A stretch of 64,000 bases of DNA from Leptospira haakeii. Lineage in GTDB: Bacteria > Spirochaetota > Leptospiria > Leptospirales > Leptospiraceae. Of this stretch, positions 1 to 8,873 are shown one piece after another. The position numbers were made by a program, and so were the translations under genes. Below the pieces are notes generated by a model. That model had not been told where the DNA came from. It searched no databases and worked only from the letters and a program-made list of their open reading frames with translations. Numbering within the stretch: position 1 is the stretch's first letter; every line of letters begins with the position of its first letter. The DNA lies in contig NZ_NPEG01000008.1 of the NCBI RefSeq assembly GCF_002812045.1, positions 84,370 to 148,369 on the forward strand. Direction: 5' to 3'.

Positions 1-1508
1 AAGATCCGTGCGATAGAGGCTAAAAATCCTTCAGCAAGATTAGAACCTCTATGTGGTGTAGCTATAAATACCACCCTTTTCACAAAGGGCAGCGGTTTAA
101 ATTCAAATACTCTTTTTACTTCCTGTTTTGACTCCGAGTTAAGTGATTCGAATTTTTCCGGAGAAACATTTGCAACTTTCATCCAATCTTCTTTTTTACT
201 TCTAGTTACCATTAGTTTGGATAGAAGTCCACCCATACTATGACCTACGATCATCATCTTATCGAAGGAAAAATCTTCCCCTTTCGGATCATACGTTTTT
301 CGTAAATCCCTAAGTGTATCCCTAAAATCCGCCGCGGAAATTGTGATCGGGTTTCCGGTAGGATACCAATACACCCAGAACTGATAGTTGTCCTTGATCT
401 TAGGATCCGCCAAAAGTTCGTTGATCATAGGGAACCAAATAAAAGGAGAAGATGCAAGCCCATGTACAAACACCACTGGGATCTTCCCTTTTTTGTAAGG
501 ATATACCAGATAGAGTCCCTTTCTTTCTAAGGCCACCTCTCCGTCGAACTTTGCAAAAAAACCGTCCCTCTTTTCCGCCCCTGACAACATATATGCCAAA
601 GGAGTGGTCGTATCACTTTCCATTGGCAAATCTAATCCAGAAAATTGGACCCTGTCCCTATGCACAGGATCGTAAAGATGGATTACCGCCCTTAAAGTTA
701 AATTACGATTTTCTAAATAAGATTCTTCCAAAGTCAGAAGTGCCGTTCCGGGATAGGCTTGGCCTACCCCGGCTACGAATTCATATTTCCTTCTTTCTTC
801 CGGTTCTTTTTCAGGATGTTTTCGGATCAGGATAAGAGGAGTTCCTATTCCGAATTTACTGATCTGGTTGGAGAATCCTGCATTTTTATAATCATAAGCG
901 ACTTCAACCTCTAAGAAATTTTTGGGGGTCCAAGCGGTTTCCACTTCTGCCCTAGTCATGGAGAGTGCACCTCTTATGAGCGGAAGATTTAGATCGGTTA
1001 GATTGGCGAGTTTTCTATTCCTTTTGGCAAATCGAACTAATTGAGCAAGAGATCTATTATATGTTTCTAATGCAAATCTAAACTCCATAGAGAATGGATC
1101 TGCTGCAGGGATTGCCTTTTTATCAAATAGATACGTATAAGAATATACCAGAGAAGAAGCAAACATCCTTGCGAACATAGGATCTTCAAGGTCCAATTCG
1201 GATCCGACATGATAACATAATTCGGACAGATAATACGCAAGTTCTCTGGTTTTTAACGCTACGAGTCTGTTGTCCAAATCGTAAATGACCACTCTCGGGG
1301 CCTCTTGGTATCTTTTATATAGATCGTTACTTTTTAAAAATCTGGTAGTGATCAGGCTTAAATTTTCGGAAGAGATCGCGTTTTCACGAACAGCTCTGAT
1401 TTGTTCGTATTTGGAATAAGAGATCGTGGAATAAGTGGCTGTTCCACAATCAAACAAGAATACGGTCGAAAGGAAGAATAGATAGGTTCCTTTTAAAGAT
1501 CGGATCAC
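1..1508 (-). CDS. Alpha/beta hydrolase lipoprotein, 3' end outside window
   Basis: The reading frame is open from a GTG at 1508 to the left edge, so the C-terminus is missing. I chose the GTG because an in-frame TAA lies at 1527-1529 and the next residues form a signal peptide: a hydrophobic stretch, then LFDC with Cys21 as the likely lipidated residue. Residues 421-426 are GHSMGG, the nucleophile elbow of serine hydrolases (Ser424), in a lipase/PGAP1-like setting (KMMIVGHSMGGLLSKL). The roughly 400 residues before the elbow are not a recognised catalytic core and probably form an extra N-terminal domain. Inferred role: a lipid-anchored esterase or lipase in the envelope. The acid and His of the triad lie beyond the window or were not located. 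Family call is good; substrate unknown. Confidence 0.82.
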   Translation of the reverse strand, partial: MIRSLKGTYLFFLSTVFLFDCGTATYSTISYSKYEQIRAVRENAISSENLSLITTRFLKSNDLYKRYQEAPRVVIYDLDNRLVALKTRELAYYLSELCYHVGSELDLEDPMFARMFASSLVYSYTYLFDKKAIPAADPFSMEFRFALETYNRSLAQLVRFAKRNRKLANLTDLNLPLIRGALSMTRAEVETAWTPKNFLEVEVAYDYKNAGFSNQISKFGIGTPLILIRKHPEKEPEERRKYEFVAGVGQAYPGTALLTLEESYLENRNLTLRAVIHLYDPVHRDRVQFSGLDLPMESDTTTPLAYMLSGAEKRDGFFAKFDGEVALERKGLYLVYPYKKGKIPVVFVHGLASSPFIWFPMINELLADPKIKDNYQFWVYWYPTGNPITISAADFRDTLRDLRKTYDPKGEDFSFDKMMIVGHSMGGLLSKLMVTRSKKEDWMKVANVSPEKFESLNSESKQEVKRVFEFKPLPFVKRVVFIATPHRGSNLAEGFLASIARI

Positions 1509-1637
1509 TTTCTCTAAAGAATCTTTTTAGGGCAAATTGCAATCTCTATTTCTAAGGAGACGGAGAGCAGTTTTCAGGTAGAGGCACAAAGCCACAGAGG
1601 AAGGATCGAAGATTCCCAAAAGAAACACCAAATGGAT

Positions 1638-2714
1638 TTAATTTATTTTTAAGTATGTGTAAATAATTTTTCCAGAACGATTTAAGATACCGATCTGATT
1701 TCTTGCGATTTCTACTTTGGCGAAGTTTCCCCGAAAATTTTCCGCATTTGTAAATCCTATGGACCCGAGCGGATTACCCTTCGGGTCTAAAAATTCCATC
1801 TGATATTGCGGTTCCTTTCGAGATACCAGTGCAAATCCGGATCGATATTGATATGGTGAATAACATATAGAATATTGTCTGTCTATATCCGTTACAGGAG
1901 TATGCTCATAAATGAAAAGTTTATTCAGTTCCGGAAACGGTTTTTCCCAAACGATCTCGAACTTTTCATCTAAGACCCCGAAAGATTTGTCCTTAAAGAA
2001 AAAGGAATATCCTTCTGAAAAGACTGACACCAATCTTATTCCGCTTGGTAGATCTTTCCATTTTCCATCTAAACTATAATAACGGATCTCTTTATTCGAA
2101 CTGGAAATTAACGGAAAAAATCCTTCCCCTACTCCACAAGGAGCCTCGGTTCCCGCCGGTAAAATTTTTTGCCCTTCCGGATTTATGATCTCCGCCCGAT
2201 TCTCATCAACTATAATTTTTGCAGCACCATTTTTGAAATCATTTACTCCGAAAAAATCTCCGCCGATTTTTTTTCTTCCATTAGAATCTAGATACCCGCA
2301 ATTCCGGAATTGTTTTATACAGTATGCGATTCTTCCGTCGTATTCATATCCTAAAGAAAAATATTCAGGTTTTATGAAGACGCTTCCATCTATATTTAAT
2401 ATTCCGAAAAGCCAACCTTTTCGAATCTTGATTTTTCCATTCTTCACTCCTATATATTCATAGCCGGAAGGTAACTTTCGGATCTCCTTTCCGTTTTTAT
2501 CGATTAGAGCATAAGAATAATCCCTGTTGTAAACGACGGCGAGATCGGATTCGAAATCGGTGCATCTATAATATGTTTTAAGCTTAAACTCGCCCTCTTC
2601 ATCTATATACCTGCAGAAATTTCCTCCTACAGGAACCGGCATGAGAGATGGAATTTGATCTTCTGCACTTAAAAATCCTATAAAAAGAAAGAATAGAATA
2701 ATCCCTCGGGTCAT
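1638..2714 (-). CDS. WG-repeat protein, exported
   Basis: A 358-residue protein with an N-terminal signal peptide (MTRGIILFFLFIGFLSA). The body contains degenerate WG repeats, for example GWLFGILNIDGSVFIKPEY near residues 100-118, and later segments of the same type (YALIDKNGKEI, GYLDSNGRKKI, FGVLDEKFEIVW, IGILNRSGKIIY). WG repeats are common in exported Leptospira proteins and are thought to form beta-rich repeat folds. No catalytic motif was seen and the function is unknown. It stands alone on the minus strand, with repeat-like intergenic DNA on both sides (1575-1600 and 2807-2850). Codon use looks like its neighbours. Confidence 0.8.
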   Translation of the reverse strand: MTRGIILFFLFIGFLSAEDQIPSLMPVPVGGNFCRYIDEEGEFKLKTYYRCTDFESDLAVVYNRDYSYALIDKNGKEIRKLPSGYEYIGVKNGKIKIRKGWLFGILNIDGSVFIKPEYFSLGYEYDGRIAYCIKQFRNCGYLDSNGRKKIGGDFFGVNDFKNGAAKIIVDENRAEIINPEGQKILPAGTEAPCGVGEGFFPLISSSNKEIRYYSLDGKWKDLPSGIRLVSVFSEGYSFFFKDKSFGVLDEKFEIVWEKPFPELNKLFIYEHTPVTDIDRQYSICYSPYQYRSGFALVSRKEPQYQMEFLDPKGNPLGSIGFTNAENFRGNFAKVEIARNQIGILNRSGKIIYTYLKIN

Positions 2715-2806
2715 ACTGTATAAATTCCTGTAAATGGCGAAGTAAGACAGTATCTTCAGTTTGTTATCAGAAATTTTTTGATTTTTGGTTCGTTTTGCTC
2801 AGTGAT

Positions 2807-2850
2807 GTAGAGCAGCAGAGGCGCAAAGACGCGGAGACGCGGAGATTTGT
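2807..2850. repeat. Dispersed CGCAAAGACGCGGAG-type intergenic repeat
   Basis: The gap between the WG-repeat gene and the 63-residue gene carries AGAGGCGCAAAGACGCGGAG followed by a second ACGCGGAG. Related fragments occur at 1575-1600 (GAGGCACAAAGCCACAGAGG), 11500-11575, 20833-20901, 22680-22705 and about 63890. They look like degenerate members of one dispersed family, confined here to intergenic DNA. Confidence 0.55.
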
Positions 2851-2867
2851 CTCGTACAGTAGAATAA

Positions 2868-3059
2868 TTATTCTATCGGCGCAAGATCTGCGAGAGAAAG
2901 ATCTTCGATTGTGTGTGGATAACCTTCTCTATCGTTATAAAGAACGGAAACTTTGTCTCCGTTGATTTCTTGGATCTCTACCTGAGCGCCGGTGAGTACG
3001 ATCACTCCTTTTAAAAGAAAACTTCTTTTGGTTAGTTTAGCTTTATCACCCGGCTTCAT
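2868..3059 (-). CDS. Small conserved-looking protein of unknown function
   Basis: A 63-residue protein beginning MKPGDKAKLTKRSFLLKG. Its start overlaps the end of the NifU-like/pentapeptide gene by 14 bp in another frame, which suggests translational coupling. The pattern of short beta-strands, GVIVLTGAQVEIQEI followed by GDKVSVLYND, resembles small SH3-like or KOW-like barrels, but I do not recognise the family. Acidic C-terminus. The tight overlap with a probable Fe-S scaffold gene suggests a related job, which is inference only. The plus-strand reading over the same bases is a shadow. Confidence 0.6.
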   Translation of the reverse strand: MKPGDKAKLTKRSFLLKGVIVLTGAQVEIQEINGDKVSVLYNDREGYPHTIEDLSLADLAPIE

Positions 3060-3840
3060 GTTTCTCCATATAAATGTCTTTTCCTTCCTTCTTCATGGAA
3101 GAGAAAATATGAATTTGTCTTTGGTCTACTCTGGTTCCGATATCATAGATTGCGTCGGTAAAGTCCGCGCCTTCTATTTTTGCTCCTGCGAGTTTTGCCC
3201 AACGTAAATCGGCACCTTTAAAATTGGCACCGGTTAAATCGGCTCCATTTAAGAAGGCTCCACGTAAACGTGCACCTTCGAAATTAGCGCCAGCAAAATT
3301 GCAATTGGTTAAGAATGCGTTGTTTAAGTTCGCTCCGGAGAAATCCACTCCGTGTAGATCTTCTTTTTCTAATATGATAGAAGATAAGTCCTGACCTTTT
3401 AGGCTTCCAGTTTCCGCAAGAATCTCTTTTGCTTTGGCAGCAGTGATCCTTCTTTCTTTCGGAACTCCTGCTCCGGTCTCGTAATCATGGATTGCTTGTT
3501 GGAGAGCTGCTACTGCAGACTCAGGATAATTTTTACGGCGTTCAGGGAACTCGAATTGTTTTTCTACATCGTCAGTGGTGACGTTTTTGAGTTCGTCAAT
3601 GGTCTTTCCCTTAGCGATCTCTGTTGCCATTGCAAGTGCAACGATCCCGAACCCGCAACCAGTGGTAGTATAACTTGCATCAGTGACTTTTCTGTTATCG
3701 TCTATCTTGAGATAAATACGATAACCGTCTCCACAACCTACGTTTCTATAGTTGGAAACAACTGTGGCGTCTTCCATTTCTCTATAGTTTAATCTTTGGT
3801 CGTTGATCTCTTTATATCTGTTAAAATCCATTACTGACAT
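3046..3840 (-). CDS. NifU/IscU-like N-terminal domain fused to pentapeptide repeats
   Basis: 264 residues. Residues 15-125 match the IscU/NifU scaffold pattern: NVGCGDG with Cys36 and TTGCGFG with Cys62, followed by the KGKTIDEL helix region. IscU has three cluster-ligand cysteines; the third, expected near residue 107 in a His-Cys-Ser-like motif, reads YPES here, so it is missing. Residues about 150-225 are tandem pentapeptide repeats of A(D/N)LXX type (DFSGANLNNA, GADLTGANFKGADL), which fold as a right-handed quadrilateral beta-helix. The fusion and the lost ligand suggest a binding or transfer role rather than a standard scaffold. The gene is coupled to the 63-residue gene downstream. Confidence 0.75.
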   Translation of the reverse strand: MSVMDFNRYKEINDQRLNYREMEDATVVSNYRNVGCGDGYRIYLKIDDNRKVTDASYTTTGCGFGIVALAMATEIAKGKTIDELKNVTTDDVEKQFEFPERRKNYPESAVAALQQAIHDYETGAGVPKERRITAAKAKEILAETGSLKGQDLSSIILEKEDLHGVDFSGANLNNAFLTNCNFAGANFEGARLRGAFLNGADLTGANFKGADLRWAKLAGAKIEGADFTDAIYDIGTRVDQRQIHIFSSMKKEGKDIYMEKHEAG

Positions 3841-3911
3841 GATGATTGCCTTTCTTAGATTAGACTTTGTTGATAGAGCAGGAAAGCACTTTTAAGCGGG
3901 GAGATTTCTTT

Positions 3912-4020
3912 TTTGTTCGCGTCAGCGATGTGGAGGATGCGAAGCAGTCGCGAAGCGACCAAAGTCCGGAGCAGCGCGACCTTCGCGAAGCCATAAAGCT
4001 TTGCGAAGGGGACGCCCCCA
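3912..4020. repeat. GC-rich palindromic intergenic repeat between rpmE and the NifU-like gene
   Basis: This stretch is markedly richer in GC than its surroundings and full of short inverted repeats: GTCGCGAAGCGAC at 3947-3959, CTTCGCGAAG at 3981-3990, and a larger pair CCTTCGC/GCGAAGG spanning 3980-4009 around AAAGCTTT. I see no convincing protein; the short open frames across it follow the repeat. It resembles dispersed repeat elements of Leptospira, recognised from memory and not by search. It may form RNA structure between the two minus-strand genes. Confidence 0.5.
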
Positions 4021-4035
4021 AACCTAAAACCTCGA

Positions 4036-4236
4036 TTAAGAGATTTTGTATTTTTTCTTGAACTTGTCCACACGACCGGTTGTATCCAGAATTTTGGATT
4101 TTCCGGTGAAGTATGGGTGGCAGTTAGAGCAAATTTCTACGTGGATATCTCCAACAGTAGTACGAGTCTCGTATACAGCCCCACAAGCGCAGCGAATTTT
4201 GGCGTCAGCGTATTTTGGATGAATGTCTGTTTTCAT
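4036..4236 (-). CDS. rpmE: 50S ribosomal protein L31, zinc-binding form
   Basis: A 66-residue L31 protein ([19 protein letters not shown]). The metal site is intact: Cys16 and Cys18 with CSNC at 36-39, so this is the zinc-containing form rather than the cysteine-less paralogue made under zinc limitation. The C-terminus [11 protein letters not shown] is typical. It follows rho by 22 bp on the same strand, a common rho-rpmE arrangement, and is probably co-transcribed with it. Confidence 0.97.
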   Translation of the reverse strand: MKTDIHPKYADAKIRCACGAVYETRTTVGDIHVEICSNCHPYFTGKSKILDTTGRVDKFKKKYKIS

Positions 4237-4258
4237 GTTGTCCCCTTTTCGGAACCTT

Positions 4259-5683
4259 TTAGGCGTTCATACTACCCAAGAAGCTCTCGTTAGTCTTAGA
4301 CTGTCTCATCTTCTCGAGTAATAATTCCATGCTTTCTGTGATGCTCATGGGAGAAAGCACTTTTCGGAGCACAAAGACCTTCTGGAGGGTTTCCTTAGGT
4401 AATAGTAGCTCTTCCTTCCTGGTTCCGGACTTATTGATGTCGATTGCTGGGAAAATCCTCTTGTCAGAGAGTTTTCGATCCAGGTGGATCTCCATATTAC
4501 CCGTACCTTTGAACTCCTCGAAGATAACCTCGTCCATTTTGGATCCGGTGTCCACAAGAGCGGTCGCGATGATCGTAAGTGATCCGCCTTCTTCTATGTT
4601 TCGAGCGGCCCCGAAGAATCTTTTCGGTTTGTGAAGTGCGTTTGAGTCCACACCACCGGAGAGTATTTTTCCGGAAGTAGGGATCACTTGGTTATAAGCT
4701 CGGGCTAAACGAGTGATCGAGTCGAGTAGAATGACCACATCTCTTCCGTGTTCCACCAGTCTTTTCGCCTTTTCGATCACCATCTCTGCAACTTGTACGT
4801 GGCGGGTAGCAGGTTCGTCGAATGTGGAAGATACCACTTCTCCCCTTACGTTACGGGCCATGTCTGTTACTTCTTCCGGACGTTCATCTATGAGTAGTAC
4901 GATTAGAGTTACTTCCGGGTGGTTGCTCGTGATCGCGTTTGCCACGTTCTGCATCAGGATTGTTTTACCTGTTCTAGGTGGCGCAACGATAAGTGCTCTT
5001 TGTCCTTTTCCGATCGGGCACATCAGATCTACGATCCGAGTATCCAACTGAGAAGGATCATGCTCCATTCTCAATCTTTCGTTCGGATATAAAGGAGTTA
5101 AGTTGTCGAATAACGCACGTTTGCTTGCTACATCCGGTGTGTATCCGTTTACGGTTTCCACACGAAGCATTGCGAAGAATCTTTCGGATTCTTTAGGAGG
5201 ACGGATCTGTCCTTCGACTGTGTCTCCCGTTCTTAGCCCGAATAATTTGATCTGAGAAGGAGATACATAAATATCATCCGGTCCCGGAACATAGTTATAA
5301 TCCGGGGAACGTAAGAATCCATATCCATCCGGAAGTCTTTCCATAACTCCAGCTGCATGGACCTGTCCTTCCCTTTCTGCTTGGGCTTGTAGGATGGCGA
5401 ATATTAAGTTTTGCTTTTTTAGTCCGCCGGTGTTCTCTACGCCAAGGTTCTTAGCGACTTCGATTAGTTCCGCGATGGATGTTTTTTTAAGTGCTACTAG
5501 ATCTATAGGAGCAGGTGTAGGTCCCTCGTAGGAACCGCGACGTCTTTTACGAGAACGAATCTCCGCTGTTTCCGGATCATCTTCCGGTAAATTCGGTTCT
5601 TCTTCGTTATTATCGTTTTGTGCGTCGTTATTGTTGTTTTGATAGTTGTTTCGGGGCTTGGAGTCTCGTCTTGGGTTAGCCAT
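4259..5683 (-). CDS. rho: Transcription termination factor Rho
   Basis: A 474-residue hexameric RNA-dependent ATPase that ends transcription. Residues 1-57 are a polar extension rich in Asn, Asp and Glu ending in basic RKRRRG. Residues 61-105 are the Rho N-terminal helical domain. The RNA-binding cold-shock-like domain contains [12 protein letters not shown], residues 120-131. The ATPase domain has Walker A APPRTGKT at 234-241, a Walker B region ([17 protein letters not shown]) and the Q-loop/R-loop segment ([10 protein letters not shown]). Rho proteins with Asn-rich insertions are known in other bacteria, where the insertion alters RNA binding. The 210-bp upstream gap holds a CAAACGAGCGTTTG palindrome at 5812-5825; Rho genes are often autoregulated through their leader. 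Confidence 0.97.
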   Translation of the reverse strand: MANPRRDSKPRNNYQNNNNDAQNDNNEEEPNLPEDDPETAEIRSRKRRRGSYEGPTPAPIDLVALKKTSIAELIEVAKNLGVENTGGLKKQNLIFAILQAQAEREGQVHAAGVMERLPDGYGFLRSPDYNYVPGPDDIYVSPSQIKLFGLRTGDTVEGQIRPPKESERFFAMLRVETVNGYTPDVASKRALFDNLTPLYPNERLRMEHDPSQLDTRIVDLMCPIGKGQRALIVAPPRTGKTILMQNVANAITSNHPEVTLIVLLIDERPEEVTDMARNVRGEVVSSTFDEPATRHVQVAEMVIEKAKRLVEHGRDVVILLDSITRLARAYNQVIPTSGKILSGGVDSNALHKPKRFFGAARNIEEGGSLTIIATALVDTGSKMDEVIFEEFKGTGNMEIHLDRKLSDKRIFPAIDINKSGTRKEELLLPKETLQKVFVLRKVLSPMSITESMELLLEKMRQSKTNESFLGSMNA

Positions 5684-5893
5684 GGAATACCGTTATTGGA
5701 TTTGGAAGGAAGACCTTCCTGTATTCATTTTTTATTCGATTAAGAGCGGGTTTTGAAGGGTCCGGGTAGTCGGTTCTTTTTATTAAGCGACCGGGGAGTC
5801 CCTTATTTTTTCAAACGAGCGTTTGCTCGGAAGAGAGGAAAGGGTCGGCTCTTAATGTGGACTATTTCCAGATTATAAACTCTGTCAAGGCTT

Positions 5894-7015
5894 TTATTTT
5901 TGCTTTGTCCTTTTTTTAGACGTGGATTTTTTCTTTGAGCTTACCAGCTTTTTTTTAGAAGCCGGTTTTGGTTTGTTTTCCGCAATCGCAGGTTTGTTTG
6001 TTTGTGGAACTGTCTTTTTGGTAGGACTCTGTTTGCCTGTTTTCTTTCTAGGAATCGGCTGGTCCTTATTCAATTTAAACTTACTGGTTAAATCCAAAAA
6101 CTTAATTCTATTTTGTAGAGTGGTTCTTGGCACTCCCAGATCCAAGGCGGCATGGGAAACATTCTCTTGGTTTCTTTTGAGAGTATGATAAATATAACTT
6201 CCTTCCACTTCTTTCAACATTGTTTCGAGCGGAAGTTTTTGATTGAATGCTTCTGTGACTGAAGGGAATTCCATCCCTTCTCCATCCTGGCTATTTAGTT
6301 TTGCGGAAGCAGGAGAGAAATGATATAGGTAGCCGAGTGGTTTTCCTTTTTGTTTTAGGATAGATACTCTTACGATACAATCCAGGTCCGGAATGAATGT
6401 CTGAACTGAAAGTCTGCCCTCTTCTAATCGTAGCTCATGAGTTTTGAGGTAATTTCCAAGTAAGTCCTTGGACATTTCTTTGAGCAATTTTTCTGCCTGA
6501 AGAATGCTGTCTCTGAACCATTTTTTGACGAGTATATCTTTTTCGAATGTCTCGTTATAAAATACAGTATGTCCATCCAAGTCTGTTGCAATTAATCCAT
6601 CCGGAAAGTTTTGGAGAAGTACCTCCATAAACCATTGGCTTTGTTTTGCCTTTTCTTCTTCCGTTTTTTGTGGAGAGACTTTCGGTTTTTCTGTCTCCTT
6701 AGCCATCCAAGAAGATCTGCTTAGTTCTGAGAGAAACCTAGGTTTGTCCCAGTCCTCTAATTTTTCTCCGAATGGACCTAAGACAGGTATGGTTCTTTGT
6801 TTTTGGAAAAACGCTAGAACGGTTTCTGGAATTTCTCGGATCAAAAATTCTTCGGGGATCCTTTCAAATTCCCTTTCTGCAGCACTTAGGTCTGCAAGTT
6901 CCATTAGAACTCTTTCTTTAGGGAGTAATCCTAGTAAGCCTGTTCCTTCTTCCCATACTGGTAAATGACTGGCAGGACTATAGAGAAAAAATTTATATAA
7001 AACTTCGATTCTCAT
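5894..7015 (-). CDS. PAS-Fis-type regulator with lysine-rich tail, no AAA+ domain
   Basis: 373 residues. The N-terminal 110 residues are unassigned. Residues about 125-240 read as a PAS-like domain (FPDGLIATDLDGHTVFYNETFEK), as in sensor regulators. Residues about 265-305 (LKEVEGSYIYHTLKRNQ ... AALDLGVPRTTLQNRIKFL) match the Fis-type helix-turn-helix found at the end of NtrC-family activators. The sigma-54-contacting AAA+ domain that normally sits between is absent. The last 60 residues are Lys/Pro/Ser-rich (SKKKSTSKKRTKQK), like a histone H1-type DNA-binding tail. Inferred: a DNA-binding regulator that does not itself activate sigma-54. It lies upstream of rho on the same strand, separated by 210 bp. 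Confidence 0.72.
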   Translation of the reverse strand: MRIEVLYKFFLYSPASHLPVWEEGTGLLGLLPKERVLMELADLSAAEREFERIPEEFLIREIPETVLAFFQKQRTIPVLGPFGEKLEDWDKPRFLSELSRSSWMAKETEKPKVSPQKTEEEKAKQSQWFMEVLLQNFPDGLIATDLDGHTVFYNETFEKDILVKKWFRDSILQAEKLLKEMSKDLLGNYLKTHELRLEEGRLSVQTFIPDLDCIVRVSILKQKGKPLGYLYHFSPASAKLNSQDGEGMEFPSVTEAFNQKLPLETMLKEVEGSYIYHTLKRNQENVSHAALDLGVPRTTLQNRIKFLDLTSKFKLNKDQPIPRKKTGKQSPTKKTVPQTNKPAIAENKPKPASKKKLVSSKKKSTSKKRTKQK

Positions 7016-7122
7016 TGGGAGAAGGAGGACATTTTCCCCCAGAATGACTTCTTTTGAAGCCTAAGCGAGAAAATTCCTCTACTTTTTTGTACGCTAAGGA
7101 TAGTTTTTTTGGTCTGAGGCTA

Positions 7123-7779
7123 TTACTTAACTAAACGGTTTGCAGCGTTTTTGTATTCTTCCGGATAAGGAAGTTTGGATACTTTCAAGCTAGATAGAGA
7201 GTATTTTAAGGATCTTTTATATAATACTAATGCATAAAGATGGTTTCCGTCTCTGCGGAATTTATTTCCGGATAACCATTCTTCTCTAGCCATTCTAAAA
7301 TAATCATTGGCTCTCTCTTCTTCTTTTGCAGTAAGAGGATGATGATCTTCCGATTCCATTTTTAAAAAACGGGATTCTTTGGCCACATGCTGGAGTAGTT
7401 TATCTGAAGAAGTTTCCGCAAATTCAGACCAACGTTTCATGGATTCAGGAAGTGTCCTTTCAAGTAATGCCAGACTATCGGATTTTTCCTGGATACTTCC
7501 GGCTTTGGAAGCTGAGTTAAGATCAGCTGAATAATTTTCTATTTTTTGTAGGTCTTTTTTAAGTTCTGAGGATTCGAATGAATTTCCAATCTCTCTCAAA
7601 ATTCGAACCTTGGAATCCACCGATTTTTTTCTTTCTCTGAATCCTTGTGTGGACTGAGAAGAATAGATCCTTCCAGCAAGTATTGTTACCGCGATTAGTG
7701 AAAATACCACTAACCATTTCCAAAATCGACCTCCCTTTACTCTAAGGGACATGATCTCGGCTGGAGTAGGAAGATCCAT
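7123..7779 (-). CDS. Membrane-anchored protein of unknown function
   Basis: 218 residues with one transmembrane segment near residues 19-36 (WKWLVVFSLIAVTILAG), then a long, mostly helical, charged region of coiled-coil character. Near the C-terminus NDYFRMAREEWLSGNKFRRDG and LYALVLYKRSLKYS look like a TPR-like helical pair. Its start codon overlaps the stop of the 339-residue gene upstream by one base, so the two are translationally coupled. Family not recognised. Likely an inner-membrane protein with a periplasmic helical domain. Confidence 0.7.
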   Translation of the reverse strand: MDLPTPAEIMSLRVKGGRFWKWLVVFSLIAVTILAGRIYSSQSTQGFRERKKSVDSKVRILREIGNSFESSELKKDLQKIENYSADLNSASKAGSIQEKSDSLALLERTLPESMKRWSEFAETSSDKLLQHVAKESRFLKMESEDHHPLTAKEEERANDYFRMAREEWLSGNKFRRDGNHLYALVLYKRSLKYSLSSLKVSKLPYPEEYKNAANRLVK

Positions 7780-8798
7780 TAGTTTGTTCCACCTTGAGCA
7801 GGAACAGGAGGAAGTGCTTCATTTTTGTTGATATCGTCCACTCGAATCTCTTCATTACTTTTTTCTAAAAAGGAAACCCTTCCATTGGTGATAAAACTAT
7901 AATTATCATCATGGATTTCGAGCAAATCTACCGGATTATCTTTTCCTTCTCCAGGAGGTGCGATCTTTGGAGAAAGTAATTCGTTGTCTATATAATCGAT
8001 TAGAGTATTTCTGATACGATCGTAGTCGGAGATATTTTCCTTCTCGGCAATATTCCTAACCTCGTCCAAGTTCACAAATTGGAACTCACGTTTATCATCG
8101 TTAGGAGTTTTTGCTGCGATCATTGCGAGAAGTGCGAATCTTCTGGCCCTTCTTGCAATTTTGATCCCTTCTCCAAAAAGTACCAATTTAACTCTAAATT
8201 GATAAGGAGAAGAATTATAAGCAGTAGTAAAATTATCTTCTGAGGATTTGAGATCTCTAAATCCGAGCTTCAATAAATGTTGAGCGATCTTATCATTAGA
8301 ACGAATGATCATTGGAGAAGCAGCTTCTAAAAGGATACGAGCGGTTTTGATATAATTTTCGTGAACTACTTGGAAGATATCTTTCATCTCCCCTTGTGCG
8401 GATTTCAGGTTTTTATAAGATAAACTGTAATTACTTTGGAAATACCACATATTCCCGTTGAAATCAGCTTGGTTCGCCTTCTTGAATGATTTATAATTGT
8501 CTATAGTATTCAGTTTTTTGAAAAGTTCAGTTTGCCCGCTTGCAGTTGCAGTTTGTCCAGACTGAGCATTTTCTGCAGCAGTTGCCACTCCTGCCTGGGA
8601 CTTAGGTCCTCCTCCTTCTTCCAGAGGTGGTGCAAGATTACTTACGCAGATATTGATAAACTTTATGTTTATCTTATTCTCATCTATCAGGATCGCAAGA
8701 TTCGTCTGGTCCGGAGAAACTGCGTAAGTCCTATCCGTGAAAAAAATCGGCGCCGCAGCGAATATAAAAAGAAGAATGCGTGTATATTTCGAACCCAT
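7779..8798 (-). CDS. Exported protein of unknown function
   Basis: 339 residues with a signal peptide (LLFIFAAAPIFFTDRTYA). After a low-complexity Gly/Ala/Gln linker around residues 60-90, the body is largely helical, with repeated motifs of the type SYKNLKSAQGEMKDIFQ, FRDLKSSEDNFTTAYNSSP and IKIARRARRFALLAMIAA. I do not recognise the family. It is coupled to the membrane protein downstream by a one-base stop/start overlap, and lies 75 bp after dapL on the same strand. The pair probably acts together in the periplasm. Confidence 0.7.
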   Translation of the reverse strand: MGSKYTRILLFIFAAAPIFFTDRTYAVSPDQTNLAILIDENKINIKFINICVSNLAPPLEEGGGPKSQAGVATAAENAQSGQTATASGQTELFKKLNTIDNYKSFKKANQADFNGNMWYFQSNYSLSYKNLKSAQGEMKDIFQVVHENYIKTARILLEAASPMIIRSNDKIAQHLLKLGFRDLKSSEDNFTTAYNSSPYQFRVKLVLFGEGIKIARRARRFALLAMIAAKTPNDDKREFQFVNLDEVRNIAEKENISDYDRIRNTLIDYIDNELLSPKIAPPGEGKDNPVDLLEIHDDNYSFITNGRVSFLEKSNEEIRVDDINKNEALPPVPAQGGTN

Positions 8799-8873
8799 AG
8801 CTTTCCCTACTAGTAGTCTATCGGCAGGGTCTCGAAATGTATATTCTCTTTTTTTTAGGGAAAAGCGCCCTGA

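Noticed and set aside
452..835. Plus-strand open frame opposite the partial hydrolase gene
   Set aside because: The minus frame gives a coherent lipase-like lipoprotein with GHSMGG across the same bases; the plus frame has no recognisable content.
3855..4073. Open frames on both strands between rpmE and the NifU-like gene
   Set aside because: They cover the GC-rich palindromic repeat, one overlaps rpmE, and their translations look like repeat readthrough.
5872..5888. Minus-strand TTGACA (5883-5888) and TATAAT (5872-5877) upstream of rho
   Set aside because: Each hexamer is perfect but they are separated by only 5 bp, so they cannot form one promoter; either might work with another partner, but none is clear.
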